This document shows positions 25,737-34,090 of a DNA stretch of 64,000 bases, piece after piece. Every line of letters begins with the position of its first letter. Positions within the stretch are counted from its first letter, which is position 1. A program made the position numbers and the translations under genes. The notes beneath the pieces are model-generated. The model saw only the letters and a program-made list of their open reading frames with translations, searched no databases and was not told the DNA's origin. The DNA lies in the NCBI GenBank assembly GCA_963782465.1, contig CAWAJR010000005.1, positions 434,001 to 498,000 on the forward strand. The letters run 5' to 3'. Source of the DNA: JAODBJ01 sp963782465 (GTDB lineage: Bacteria > Actinomycetota > Acidimicrobiia > IMCC26256 > PALSA-610).

Positions 25737-25850
25737 TCATCCCTGCCGCTGCTTGTGGCGCGGGTTCTCGCAGATGACCCGCACCGACCCATGGCGGCGG
25801 ATCACCTTGCACTTCTCACACATCTTCTTCACCGAAGGACGTACCTTCAT
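25737..25850 (-). CDS. rpmJ: 50S ribosomal protein L36
   Basis: 37-residue protein, MKVRPSVKKMCEKCKVIRRHG followed by SVRVICENPRHKQRQG. The three cysteines and one histidine (CEKC, C, H) are the zinc-ribbon C+ form. It sits between infA and rpsM, the standard place. Sequence, stop and start all agree. The Shine-Dalgarno is weak (AAGAAG adjoining the ATG). Confidence 0.96.
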   Translation of the reverse strand: MKVRPSVKKMCEKCKVIRRHGSVRVICENPRHKQRQG

Positions 25851-25969
25851 CTTCTTGCGTCACTCTCGTTCTCGGCCGAAGCAGCCGGCGGCAAGCGGGC
25901 CTTCACTTCGTTCCGTTGCGTTCCATCCAAGCGGGGCCCGGCGTGGGGGACGCGGGCCCGGGTTACCGG

Positions 25970-26194
25970 TTACTTGTAGCGGTAGGTGATCCGACCGCGG
26001 GACAGGTCGTAGGGCGTGAGCTCCACCTGCACACGGTCGCCCGGAGCGATACGGATGTAGTGCATGCGCATCTTTCCGGAGATATGGGCCAGCACCTTGT
26101 GCCCGTTCTCGAGTTCGACACGGAACATGGCGTTGGGCAGCGGTTCGACCACGGTGCCTTCGACCAGGATCGTGTCATCTTTCGGTTTAGCCAG
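25970..26194 (-). CDS. infA: Translation initiation factor IF-1, probable CTG start
   Basis: IF-1 binds the 30S A site and helps IF-2 and IF-3. The conserved body VVEPLPNAMFRVELENGHK ... RITYRYK is intact. The first ATG/GTG-type codon (GTG 26152) would cut off the first strand of the OB fold. Continuing upstream in frame gives AKPKDDTILVEGT preceded by CTG at 26194, exactly where ATG occurs in other IF-1 genes, then an in-frame stop at 26201-26203. Thus the natural product should be 74 residues begun at CTG. GAGAGGG lies about 12 bp upstream. Identity is certain; the start is inferred. Confidence 0.9.
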   Translation of the reverse strand: MAKPKDDTILVEGTVVEPLPNAMFRVELENGHKVLAHISGKMRMHYIRIAPGDRVQVELTPYDLSRGRITYRYK

Positions 26195-26292
26195 GGGGCG
26201 TCACCCTCTCGAGAAATCGGCGCGCGCGAAGCGGACCGAGCGGGCACAGAGCCGACCGAACAGAGTACCGGATCAATCCCGAGCCACCAAAG

Positions 26293-27039
26293 TCAGGGGA
26301 CGGTCAGGATTTCGGGGCCATTGGCGGTGACCGCGACGGTGTGTTCGAAATGGGCAGATCGCGAACCGTCGACGGTCACGACCGTCCAGCCGTCGTCGAG
26401 GACGTCGGTCGTCGCCCGCCCGGCGTTCACCATCGGCTCGATCGCGATCACCATGCCCTCGCGGAGGCGCATCCCGCGCCCGGCCGGCCCGTAGTTGGGC
26501 ACTTCGGGATCTTCGTGCATCGCGGTGCCGATCCCGTGGCCGACGTACTCCCGCACGACCGAGAACCCGGCCGCCCGCACCACCGCTTCGCACGCCGCGC
26601 CGAGATCACCCAGGCGGGCATTCGGCGTCGCCCGGCCGATCGCGGCGTCGAGCGCTTCACGCGTGACGTCGATCAGGCGCTGCGACGCCTGATCGATGGC
26701 GCCCACGGCGACGGTGATCGCCGCATCGGCGTGCCAGCCGTCGATGATCGCCCCGCAGTCGATCGCCACGATGTCGCCTTCGGCGAGGACACGATCACCG
26801 GGAATGCCGTGCACGATCACCTCGTTCGGTGACGTGCACACCACGGCGGGAAACCCGTGGTAACCGAGAAAGTTCGAGCGGGCGCCCCGCTTCGTGAGCA
26901 CGTCTCGCGCGACCCGGTCGAGATCCGCGGTGGTCGCGCCCGGCACGGCCGCCGCCCGGCACACCTCGTGCATCTCCGCCACCACGCGACCGGCCCGGCG
27001 CATGTGGCCGATCTGCTCGGGGTTCTTGCGCAGGACCAA
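26293..27039 (-). CDS. map: Methionine aminopeptidase, type I
   Basis: 248 residues. It removes the initiator methionine co-translationally. The five metal ligands are Asp94 and Asp105 (AIDCG, HADAA), the His of YVGHGIG, and Glu in IAIEPM and FEHTVAV; catalytic His77 is in IVHGIP. The start is TTG at 27039, giving VLRKNPEQIGHMRRAG, and lacks an obvious Shine-Dalgarno, but is 13 bp after the adk stop. Lies between adk and infA, as usual. Confidence 0.94.
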   Translation of the reverse strand: MVLRKNPEQIGHMRRAGRVVAEMHEVCRAAAVPGATTADLDRVARDVLTKRGARSNFLGYHGFPAVVCTSPNEVIVHGIPGDRVLAEGDIVAIDCGAIIDGWHADAAITVAVGAIDQASQRLIDVTREALDAAIGRATPNARLGDLGAACEAVVRAAGFSVVREYVGHGIGTAMHEDPEVPNYGPAGRGMRLREGMVIAIEPMVNAGRATTDVLDDGWTVVTVDGSRSAHFEHTVAVTANGPEILTVP

Positions 27040-27052
27040 CTTCGCGGCGCGG

Positions 27053-27718
27053 TCAGGCCTGCGGAAGTCGCGCTTCGACGACTTTGAGGATGCGTTCGAA
27101 CACTTCTTCGCCCTCGCCGACGCCGTCGACCGTCACCAGCAACTCCTGCTTGCGGTAGTAGTCGATGATCGGTGTGGTCTCCGTCTCGTAGAGCTCGAGG
27201 CGGCGCATCACCGCTTCTTCGGTGTCGTCGTCGCGCTGGACGACGGGCGCGCCGTCGTAGTCGCAGGTCCAGTTCTCCTTGGGCGGGAAGTTCACGTGGT
27301 AGATGTGCTGGCCGTTCACGGTGCACACCCGGCGCCCCGCGAGCCGGTCCATCACGATGTCGGTCGGGACGGCGAGGTCGACGACGACGTCGAGCGGCCA
27401 CGAAGCGAGGAGACGATCGAGGGCCCGGGCCTGGGGAACCGTGCGCGGGAACCCGTCGAGCACGAAACCGTTCTCGAGCGGCCCGCCCGGCGCGAGCGAC
27501 TCCTCGACCACACCGATCGCGACGTCGTCGGGAACAAGCTCGCCCTGGTCCATGTACCGCTGCGCCTCCAGCCCGAACGCGGTCCCGAGCGCGGCGAGCG
27601 CGCGGAACATGTCGCCGGTGGAGAGATGCGGGACGTCGTAGTGCTCGGCAAGTCGCACACTTTGTGTGCCCTTGCCGGCGCCTTGCTTACCGAGCAGTAC
27701 GAGCCGAGGGGCTGCCAT
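27053..27718 (-). CDS. adk: Adenylate kinase
   Basis: 221 residues. Catalyses ATP + AMP = 2 ADP. P-loop GKQGAGKGT at 10-18, the AMP-binding STGDMFRA near 34, and DGFPRTVPQA near 84. The LID (GRRVCTVNGQHIYHVNFPP) has only part of the CxxC zinc pattern, so it may be non-metal. ATG at 27718 was chosen over a TTG two codons upstream. It starts 7 bp after secY and ends 13 bp before map. Confidence 0.96.
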   Translation of the reverse strand: MAAPRLVLLGKQGAGKGTQSVRLAEHYDVPHLSTGDMFRALAALGTAFGLEAQRYMDQGELVPDDVAIGVVEESLAPGGPLENGFVLDGFPRTVPQARALDRLLASWPLDVVVDLAVPTDIVMDRLAGRRVCTVNGQHIYHVNFPPKENWTCDYDGAPVVQRDDDTEEAVMRRLELYETETTPIIDYYRKQELLVTVDGVGEGEEVFERILKVVEARLPQA

Positions 27719-27725
27719 ACGCAAG

Positions 27726-29045
27726 CTATTTCAGGAAGCCTTCGTAGTTGCGCATCATGAGCTGGCTGTCGATCTGCTTCATCGTTTCGAGGGCGACACC
27801 GACGGTGATGAGCAGTGAAACGCCTCCGAAGGGGAACTGCGTGATGTGCCAGAACTTCAACACGAAGAAGGGCACCATCGCGATCACCATCAGGAACAAC
27901 GATCCCGGCAGCGTGATGCGGTTCAGCACCTTCGACAAGTACTTCTCCGTCGAGGGCCCGGGCCTGATGCCGGGGATGAAGCCGCCCTGCTTGCGGATGA
28001 TGTCGGCCTGCTGCGCGGGGTTGAACGCGATCGCGGTGTAGAAGTACGCGAAGAACACGATCAGCAAGGCGTACGAACCGATGTAGAACCACGTCGTCGA
28101 GTTGACGAGGTTCGAGTTCACGAACGTCTTGACGCTGTTCCACGGCGCGACGTTCGCGACGAGGGCCGGGAACGACAGCAACGACGACGCGAAGATCACC
28201 GGGATGACACCCGACTGGTTGACCTTCAACGGGATGTAGGTGCTCTGGCCGCCGTACATGCGGCGCCCGACGACCCGTTTCGCGAACTGCACTGGGATGC
28301 GCCGCTGCCCCGACTCGACGGCGACGATCGCGAGGATCATCCCCAAGCCCATGACCAGGATCAGGCCGAACTGGAACGGGCTTCCCTGCGAGTAGACCGC
28401 CGAGCCCTGGAACGGGAGGCGTGACACGACCGACGCGAAGATGATGATCGACATCCCGTTGCCGATCCCGCGCTGGGTGATCAGCTCACCCAACCACATG
28501 ACCATGGCGGTGCCGGCCGTCCACGTGATGACGATGAGGATCGCCTTCCAGGCGGTGAAGCTCGGGATGAGGTCGAGACCGTTCGGCAGCCGGATCCCCG
28601 AGATGCCGAACAGGCCGGCGTTCCCGCTCTTCAGGGCGAACACGAACCCGGTCGACTGGACGAGCGCCAGCGCGACCGTGAGGTAACGGGTCCACTGCGT
28701 GATCTTCTTCTGCCCGGTCTGGCCCTCGTTCTGCCATTCTTCGAGCTTCGGGATCACGACGCCGAGCAACTGCATGATGATCGACGCCGTGATGTACGGC
28801 ATGATCCCGAGGAAGAACACGGCGACGTTCGTGATCGCGCCGCCGGAGAACACGTCGAGGAACGCGACCACGCCGCCGGAGCTCTGCGAGGCGTCACGGA
28901 GTTTCTTGATCGCGGCGAAGTCGACGTACGGGACCGGGATGTGGCTCCCGAGCCGGTACACACCGACGATGAAGATCGTGAAGAGGATCTTGTTCCGAAG
29001 GTCGGGGACCCGGAACATGTTCCGCAAACGCGACAAGCCCGACAT
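27726..29045 (-). CDS. secY: Protein translocase subunit SecY
   Basis: 439 residues with ten transmembrane helices, the central channel of the Sec translocon. SHIPVPYVDFAAI and the plug/lateral-gate region LDVFSGGAITNVAVFFLGIMPYI are conserved, as are the cytoplasmic loops QRRIPVQFAKR and FIPGIRPGPSTEKYL. Partners are SecE (3' end present at the right edge of the window) and SecG. It lies between rplO and adk. Confidence 0.97.
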   Translation of the reverse strand: MSGLSRLRNMFRVPDLRNKILFTIFIVGVYRLGSHIPVPYVDFAAIKKLRDASQSSGGVVAFLDVFSGGAITNVAVFFLGIMPYITASIIMQLLGVVIPKLEEWQNEGQTGQKKITQWTRYLTVALALVQSTGFVFALKSGNAGLFGISGIRLPNGLDLIPSFTAWKAILIVITWTAGTAMVMWLGELITQRGIGNGMSIIIFASVVSRLPFQGSAVYSQGSPFQFGLILVMGLGMILAIVAVESGQRRIPVQFAKRVVGRRMYGGQSTYIPLKVNQSGVIPVIFASSLLSFPALVANVAPWNSVKTFVNSNLVNSTTWFYIGSYALLIVFFAYFYTAIAFNPAQQADIIRKQGGFIPGIRPGPSTEKYLSKVLNRITLPGSLFLMVIAMVPFFVLKFWHITQFPFGGVSLLITVGVALETMKQIDSQLMMRNYEGFLK

Positions 29046-29083
29046 TAGGGGCGCGACCTCCTCAAGGGCCGGAGAGCGGCAGT

Positions 29084-29575
29084 CTACCTATTGGTGTGGG
29101 CATTGCCTTTTGCGGGTGGGCGGCCGTCGCCCCACGGCGGAGGCAGGACCGTGACCGAACCGCCTGCCGCTTCGATCGCCTGAACCGCACTCTTCGAAAA
29201 TCCGTGCGCGCGGACCGTGAGGCGCTTGGTGAGCTCACCGCGCCCGAGGATCTTCACCAGACCGCGTTTGGATACCAGCCCCCGGCTCCGCAACGTTTCC
29301 GGGTTCACCTCCGAACCCGCCTCGAACGCGTCGAGGGTCGAGAGGTTGACGACGTGGTACTCGACGCGGAACGGGTTGTTGAAACCCTTGAGCTTCGGGG
29401 TCCGGCGGTGCAACGGCGTCTGGCCGCCCTCGAACCCGGCCGGGACCTTGCTGCGGGCACCTTGCCCCTTGGTCCCGCGGCCCGCCGTCTTGCCACCTTT
29501 GCCGCCGATACCGCGGCCCACCCGCCGGGGCTTCTGGTGCGACCCGGGCGCCGGCTTCAAATCATGGATCTTCAT
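29084..29575 (-). CDS. rplO: 50S ribosomal protein L15
   Basis: 163 residues. MKIHDLKPAPGSHQKPRRVGRGIGGKGGKTAGRGTKGQ is the basic, Gly-rich N-terminal tail that threads into 23S rRNA. The C-terminus (PPPWGDGRPPAKGNAHTNR) is a few residues longer than usual. ATG overlaps the rpmD stop (ATGA). Confidence 0.96.
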   Translation of the reverse strand: MKIHDLKPAPGSHQKPRRVGRGIGGKGGKTAGRGTKGQGARSKVPAGFEGGQTPLHRRTPKLKGFNNPFRVEYHVVNLSTLDAFEAGSEVNPETLRSRGLVSKRGLVKILGRGELTKRLTVRAHGFSKSAVQAIEAAGGSVTVLPPPWGDGRPPAKGNAHTNR

Positions 29576-29775
29576 CGCGCGTCCTCCACCACATCGGGCT
29601 GCGTCTCAACGCGGACGAGGTGCGGCACGCGAGCGAGCATGCCGCGGATCTCGGGGCGGTCGGGAAGCACGTTGCTCGACCCGATCTTGCGCAGCCCGAG
29701 CGCGCGCAACGTGCCGCGCTGTTTGGGCTTGATCGCGATCTGTGAACGAACGAGCGTCACCTTGAGCGCAGGCAT
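29572..29775 (-). CDS. rpmD: 50S ribosomal protein L30
   Basis: 67 residues. KVTLVRSQIAIKPKQRGTLRALGLRKIGS is the family core. Start overlaps the rpsE stop (TAATG) and end overlaps rplO. Slightly longer than the typical 60 residues at the C-terminus. Confidence 0.95.
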   Translation of the reverse strand: MPALKVTLVRSQIAIKPKQRGTLRALGLRKIGSSNVLPDRPEIRGMLARVPHLVRVETQPDVVEDAR

Positions 29776-30332
29776 TACTGGACCTCGACCGGTTCGTGCT
29801 TGCCTGACCGGTCGCGCTCACGCTCGCGGTACGCCTGGTACATGCCCTTCGTGGAAACCTCTTCGGGCGACTTCCCCCGCAGGATCGCAACCTGGTCGGG
29901 GCGGCGCAGCGAGCGCAGGCCCTGCAACGTGGCCCGCGCGACGTTGATCGCGTTCGACGACCCGAGCGACTTGGCGAGCACGTCGTGCACGCCCGCCGCT
30001 TCGAGGATCGCGCGGGCGGCGCCGCCGGCGATCACACCGGTACCGGGAGCGGCCGGCTTCAACAACACTCGGGCCGCGTCGTGCTCACCCAGCACGACGT
30101 GGGTGATCGTCGAACCGGCGAGCGGCACCGCGAAGAGGTTCTTCTTCGCCTCCTCCATGCCCTTCTGGATCGCGGCCGGGACCTCTTTTGCTTTTCCGTA
30201 CCCGAGACCGACGTTGCCGTTGCCGTCGCCGGCGACAACGAGCGCGGTGAATGAGAAGCGCCGACCGCCCTTCACCACCTTCGCGACCCGGTTGATCGCG
30301 ATCACTCGTTCGTCGTACTGGCCTTCAGCCAT
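29775..30332 (-). CDS. rpsE: 30S ribosomal protein S5
   Basis: 185 residues. S5 helps set decoding accuracy with S4 and S12. The N-terminal dsRNA-binding domain (ERVIAINRVAKVVKGGRRFSF) and GDGNGNVGLGYGKAKEVPAAI are conserved; TKGMYQAYRERERDR closes it. ATG at 30332 has AAGGGAA upstream and follows the rplR stop by 19 bp. Confidence 0.96.
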   Translation of the reverse strand: MAEGQYDERVIAINRVAKVVKGGRRFSFTALVVAGDGNGNVGLGYGKAKEVPAAIQKGMEEAKKNLFAVPLAGSTITHVVLGEHDAARVLLKPAAPGTGVIAGGAARAILEAAGVHDVLAKSLGSSNAINVARATLQGLRSLRRPDQVAILRGKSPEEVSTKGMYQAYRERERDRSGKHEPVEVQ

Positions 30333-30351
30333 AAAGCGTTCCCTTTTTCCC

Positions 30352-30708
30352 TTAGAACTCGAGGCCGGCGGCTCGTGCACCTTCGGCGACCGCCGCGACC
30401 CGACCGTGGTACTGGAAGCCGCCGCGGTCGAACACCGCCGCGGTCACGCCCACTTCCTTCAGGCGCTCGCCGACCAGCTGCCCGACCGCCTTCGCGGCAT
30501 CGACCGTGCCGGTCGCGTCGGCGCGCCGGTCGGGCTCGACCGTCGACGCGCTCGCGAGCGTCCGGCCCGCGATGTCGTCGACCGCCTGCACGTAGATGTG
30601 ACGGTTGGAGCGGAACACCGCAAGCCGCGGTCGCTCGGCCGTGCCCATCACGTGCTTGCGCACCCGGCGATGACGCCGGCGTCGCTGCTCTTGTTTCGTG
30701 CGCGCCAT
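30352..30708 (-). CDS. rplR: 50S ribosomal protein L18
   Basis: 118 residues. L18 binds 5S rRNA with L5. RRHRRVRKHVMGTAERPRLAVFRSNRHIYVQAVDD and the C-terminal FDRGGFQYHGRVAAVAEGARAAGLEF are typical. It sits between rplF and rpsE. Confidence 0.96.
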   Translation of the reverse strand: MARTKQEQRRRRHRRVRKHVMGTAERPRLAVFRSNRHIYVQAVDDIAGRTLASASTVEPDRRADATGTVDAAKAVGQLVGERLKEVGVTAAVFDRGGFQYHGRVAAVAEGARAAGLEF

Positions 30709-30737
30709 TGCGAGGTCCTACCTGGTTCCTGCGGCCG

Positions 30738-31277
30738 TTACTTCGCCGACTTCCCGGCTTTGCGGATGATCCGCTCACCGGCGTAACGAATGCCTTTGCC
30801 CTTGTACGGCTCAGGCTTACGAATCTTGCGGATGTCGGCCGCGACCTGGCCGACCGTTTGTTTGTCGAACCCGCGCACCGTGATGCGCGTCGGCGACGGC
30901 ACCTCGAAGGTGACGCCTTCGGGCGCTTCGACGTGTACGGGATGCGAGAAGCCGAGTTGCAGATCGATCGCGCTCGCGCCGGCGGCCTGGGCGCGGTAGC
31001 CGACGCCCACGATCTCGAGGTCCTTCGAGAACCCCTCCGACACCCCGACGACCATGTTGTTGATCAACGAACGGGTCAAGCCGTGCAACGAGCGGTTCTG
31101 CCGCGCGTCGTCGGCGCGGCTGACGACCAGGGTGTCGGCTTCGCGGGTGACGCTCACGTCGCCGACGATCGCCTGCGACAGCGAACCCTTCGGGCCCTTC
31201 ACCGTGACCAGCGCGTCGACGATCGTCACGTCGACGCCGCTCGGGATCTGAATTGGTTGCTTACCGATACGAGACAT
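30738..31277 (-). CDS. rplF: 50S ribosomal protein L6
   Basis: 179 residues comprising two homologous domains. MSRIGKQPIQIPSGV and the C-terminal rRNA-binding PEPYKGKGIRYAGERIIRKAGKS are conserved. L6 contacts the sarcin-ricin region near the factor-binding site. It follows rpsH by 9 bp. Confidence 0.97.
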   Translation of the reverse strand: MSRIGKQPIQIPSGVDVTIVDALVTVKGPKGSLSQAIVGDVSVTREADTLVVSRADDARQNRSLHGLTRSLINNMVVGVSEGFSKDLEIVGVGYRAQAAGASAIDLQLGFSHPVHVEAPEGVTFEVPSPTRITVRGFDKQTVGQVAADIRKIRKPEPYKGKGIRYAGERIIRKAGKSAK

Positions 31278-31286
31278 CTGCCGTCC

Positions 31287-31691
31287 CTACCAAACCTGGC
31301 AGAGCACTTCGCCGCCCATGTTGCGATCACGCGCTTCACGGTCGGTCATCAGGCCCTGGTTCGTCGAAACGATGGAGATCCCCATCCCGCCGAGCACACG
31401 AGGCACGCTTTCGGCCTTGGTGTAGACGCGCAGCCCCGGGCGCGAGACGCGCTTGATACCCGAGATGGTGCGCTGGCGGTCTTTCGTGTACTTCATCTGG
31501 ATCGTCAGCCGCTTGAACGGCTTCGCCGGGTCTTGCTCGACGCTGTACCCCGTGATGTACCCCTCGCGTTCGAGGATGCGCGCCAGCGCCTCCTTCAACT
31601 TCGAAGAGGGCATCCGGACGTCGTCGTGGAACGCGATGTTCGCGTTCCGCAACCGGGTGAGCATGTCGGCGATCGGGTCGGTCATCGTCAC
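31287..31691 (-). CDS. rpsH: 30S ribosomal protein S8
   Basis: 134 residues. S8 binds 16S helix 21 and, in some bacteria, represses its own operon. GTG at 31691 gives MTMTDPIADMLTRLRNA, matching the mycobacterial start; the ATG two codons later is possible. VPRVLGGMGISIVSTNQGLMTDREAR is the conserved C-terminal RNA-binding part. Confidence 0.96.
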   Translation of the reverse strand: MTMTDPIADMLTRLRNANIAFHDDVRMPSSKLKEALARILEREGYITGYSVEQDPAKPFKRLTIQMKYTKDRQRTISGIKRVSRPGLRVYTKAESVPRVLGGMGISIVSTNQGLMTDREARDRNMGGEVLCQVW

Positions 31692-31704
31692 TGTCGCTGC
31701 CCCC

Positions 31705-31890
31705 TCACCACGACGACTTCGTGACGCCGGGGATTTCTCCCGCGTGAGCCATCTGCCGGAGGCAGATCCGGCACAAACCGAAGTCGCGGTAGACCGAACG
31801 CGGCCGGCCGCACCGGCGGCAACGCGTGTACCCGCGCACCTTGAACTTCGGCTTGCGCTGTGACTTGAGAACGAGAGCTTTTTTCGCCAT
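31705..31890 (-). CDS. rpsZ: 30S ribosomal protein S14, type Z
   Basis: 61-residue zinc form of S14. The four ligands are in CRRC (24-27) and CRIC (40-43), and it ends with the conserved KSSW. S14 sits in the 30S head. It lies between rplE and rpsH, with only 4 bp to rplE. Confidence 0.97.
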   Translation of the reverse strand: MAKKALVLKSQRKPKFKVRGYTRCRRCGRPRSVYRDFGLCRICLRQMAHAGEIPGVTKSSW

Positions 31891-31894
31891 CGAG

Positions 31895-32482
31895 TTACCC
31901 CTGGCCCTGGCCGTCGCGGCGGAACGGGAAACCGAGCGCTCGCAGTAACGCGCGCCCTTGGTCGTCGGTTTCGCCCGACGTCACGATCGTGATGTCCATT
32001 CCTCGCACCGAATCGATGTTGTCGTAGTCGATCTCGGGGAACACCAATTGCTCGGTGAGCCCGAACGTGTAATTACCGCGCCCGTCGAACTGCATGGGCG
32101 ACATGCCGCGGAAGTCTCGGATACGCGGGATCGTGATGCTCACGAGCCGGTCGTAGAACTCCCACATCCGGTCGCCGCGCAGTGTGACCTTGGCGCCGAT
32201 CTCGTTGCCTTCACGGAGCTTGAACCCGGCGATCGACTTCTTCGCCTTCGTCACCATCGGCTTCTGGCCCGTGATCAGCGTGAGGTCGGTGACGGCACCT
32301 TCCAGCAACGACTTCTGCTGAGTGGCCTTACCGACACCCATGTTCACGACGATCTTCGAAAGGCGCGGGACCTGCATGACGTTCTGCAGGCCGAGCTCCT
32401 CTTTGAGGCGCGCCATGATTTCCGACTCGTAGCGCGCCTTGAGGCGCGGCGGCGTCTTGGCCGGCGTGGAGGAAGCCGGCAT
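31895..32482 (-). CDS. rplE: 50S ribosomal protein L5
   Basis: 195 residues. L5 binds 5S rRNA and contacts P-site tRNA. LKARYESEIMARLKEELGLQNVMQVPRLSKIVVNMG and PEIDYDNIDSVRGMDITIVT are typical. ATG at 32482 overlaps the rplX TGA (TGATG) and is chosen over longer readings. The N-terminus has a 10-residue Pro/Ala lead. Confidence 0.96.
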   Translation of the reverse strand: MPASSTPAKTPPRLKARYESEIMARLKEELGLQNVMQVPRLSKIVVNMGVGKATQQKSLLEGAVTDLTLITGQKPMVTKAKKSIAGFKLREGNEIGAKVTLRGDRMWEFYDRLVSITIPRIRDFRGMSPMQFDGRGNYTFGLTEQLVFPEIDYDNIDSVRGMDITIVTSGETDDQGRALLRALGFPFRRDGQGQG

Positions 32483-32802
32483 CAGAGGTCGTTCCCGCAC
32501 TTGCGGCAGATACGCACTTTCGTGCCGTCGGGCGCGAAGCGGTAACCGATACGCGTCGGTCCGCAGCTCTTGCACACGTACGCGACGTTCGACACGTGGA
32601 TCGGCATCTCCTTGTCGATGATGCCGCCCTGCATCGTGGCCCGCGTCGGCTTCTGGTGCTTCTTCGACACGCTGATGAGCTGCGTGCCCGAGCCGGTGAC
32701 GATGACACGGTCACGCGCCGGGAGGACCCGGGTGATCGTTCCCCGCTTGCCGACGTCCTTGCCCGACAGCACCTCGACCTCATCGCCTTTACGCAACTTC
32801 AC
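32482..32802 (-). CDS. rplX: 50S ribosomal protein L24
   Basis: 106 residues. KLRKGDEVEVLSGKDVGKRGTI is the KOW domain. The C-terminal part carries CKSC and CRKC pairs, a zinc-ribbon form of L24. L24 initiates 50S assembly and lies by the exit tunnel. It begins directly after rplN. Confidence 0.96.
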   Translation of the reverse strand: MKLRKGDEVEVLSGKDVGKRGTITRVLPARDRVIVTGSGTQLISVSKKHQKPTRATMQGGIIDKEMPIHVSNVAYVCKSCGPTRIGYRFAPDGTKVRICRKCGNDL

Positions 32803-33171
32803 TCAGATCACCTCCGGAGCGAGCGACACGATGCGCATGAAGCGGCGCTCGCGAAGCTCACGACCTACCGGTCCGAAAATGCGGGTACCGCGCGGCTGCA
32901 TCTGGTCGTTGATCAACACCGCCGCGTTCTCGTCGAAGCGGATGTAGCTGCCGTCGGGACGGCGCTTCTCCTTCTTCGTACGCACGACGACACACTTCAC
33001 GACGTCGCCCTTCTTCACCGACGCGCCGGGCGTGGCGTCCTTGACGGTCGCGACGAACACGTCGCCGATGCTCGCGTACCGGCGGCGCGTCCCACCGAGC
33101 ACCTTGATGCAAAGCACCTCGCGCGCGCCCGAGTTGTCGGCGACCTTCAGCCGGCTTTCCTGCTGGATCAT
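32803..33171 (-). CDS. rplN: 50S ribosomal protein L14
   Basis: 122 residues, exactly the family length. MIQQESRLKVADNSGAREVLCIKVLGG and RGTRIFGPVGRELR are diagnostic. ATG at 33171 overlaps the rpsQ stop (ATGA). L14 forms intersubunit bridge B8. Confidence 0.97.
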   Translation of the reverse strand: MIQQESRLKVADNSGAREVLCIKVLGGTRRRYASIGDVFVATVKDATPGASVKKGDVVKCVVVRTKKEKRRPDGSYIRFDENAAVLINDQMQPRGTRIFGPVGRELRERRFMRIVSLAPEVI

Positions 33172-33443
33172 CGGGCGCGCTCGAGGACTTCGACGATGCG
33201 CCAACGCTTCTGCCGGGACAGCGGGCGGGTTTCCTGTACGCGCACCCGGTCGCCCTCACGGACGTCGTTCGCTTCGTCGTGGGCGTAGAGGTGCTTCGTG
33301 ACTTGCACGGTCTTGCGGTAGCGCGGGTGGCGGACACGGTCGACAACCGCGACCACAACCGTCTTGTCCATTTTCACCGACACCGCGAGACCCTCGCGGA
33401 CCTTGCGCGCGTTGTTGCGCGTCTCGGTCGCTTCGTCGGTCAT
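33168..33443 (-). CDS. rpsQ: 30S ribosomal protein S17
   Basis: 91 residues. VREGLAVSVKMDKTVVVAVVDRVRHPRYRKTV and the EGDRVRVQETRPLSRQKRWRIVE OB-fold strands identify it. An acidic/polar N-terminal lead of about 14 residues precedes the core. Overlaps both rpmC and rplN by ATGA. Confidence 0.96.
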   Translation of the reverse strand: MTDEATETRNNARKVREGLAVSVKMDKTVVVAVVDRVRHPRYRKTVQVTKHLYAHDEANDVREGDRVRVQETRPLSRQKRWRIVEVLERAR

Positions 33444-33667
33444 CGTGTCTCCTGCCTGGCCATGTTCTCGGCGGCCTCGATCTCGCGTAGGCGTTGCAAC
33501 GTGTGCAGCCGGGCGATGTCGCGTTTCAACACGCCGAGGCGAGTGGTGTTGTCGAGCTGCCCCGTCGCGTGAGCGAACCGGAGGTTGAACAGTTCTTCCT
33601 TCGTCTCCGCCATGCGCTGCTCGATCGCTTCATCGCTGAGTTGGTGCAATTCCGAGGCGCGCGACAT
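33440..33667 (-). CDS. rpmC: 50S ribosomal protein L29
   Basis: 75 residues forming a helical hairpin. ELHQLSDEAIEQRMAETKEELFNLRFAHATGQLDN is the family core. L29 helps form the docking site for trigger factor and SRP at the tunnel exit. Overlaps rpsQ by ATGA and starts 3 bp after rplP. Confidence 0.95.
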   Translation of the reverse strand: MSRASELHQLSDEAIEQRMAETKEELFNLRFAHATGQLDNTTRLGVLKRDIARLHTLQRLREIEAAENMARQETR

Positions 33668-33670
33668 CGC

Positions 33671-34087
33671 CTATGCCTCCTCTTGGCGCATGATGAAACG
33701 CGCCTTCAACGGGAGCTTGTGGATCGCGAGTCGCATCGCCTCGCGCGCGACCGGTTCGGTAACACCCGACAATTCGAAGAGCACCCGTCCCGGCTTCACG
33801 ACCGCCACCCACTTCTCCGGGTTGCCCTTCCCGGAACCCATTCGCGTTTCGGCCGGCTTCTGGGTGATGGGCTTGTCGGGGAAGATGTTGATCCACACCT
33901 TCCCGCCACGGCGGATGTAGCGGGTCATCGCGATACGAGCCGCCTCGATCTGGCGGTTGGTGAGCCAACCGGGTTCCAGGGCCTGGATCCCGTAGTCGCC
34001 GAACGCCAGCGACGTCCCACCTTTCGCGTTGCCTCTCGTGCGGCCCCGCTGCACCTTCCGGTGCCGGACCTTGCGCGGCATCAACAT
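33671..34087 (-). CDS. rplP: 50S ribosomal protein L16
   Basis: 138 residues. MLMPRKVRHRKVQRGRTRGNAKGGTSLAFGDYGIQAL and RMGSGKGNPEKWVAVVKPGR are conserved. L16 supports the A-site tRNA at the peptidyl-transferase centre. It is 3 bp after rpsC. Confidence 0.97.
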   Translation of the reverse strand: MLMPRKVRHRKVQRGRTRGNAKGGTSLAFGDYGIQALEPGWLTNRQIEAARIAMTRYIRRGGKVWINIFPDKPITQKPAETRMGSGKGNPEKWVAVVKPGRVLFELSGVTEPVAREAMRLAIHKLPLKARFIMRQEEA

Positions 34088-34090
34088 GAG

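Noticed and set aside
23008..25989. Plus-strand open frame of nearly 1000 codons opposite rpoA, rpsD, rpsK and rpsM
   Set aside because: Runs across several real genes and their gaps on the other strand; composition is typical of a shadow frame.
25970..26152. IF-1 starting at the internal GTG (60 residues)
   Set aside because: It would delete the first beta strand of the OB fold, although the conserved upstream codons are intact and in frame.
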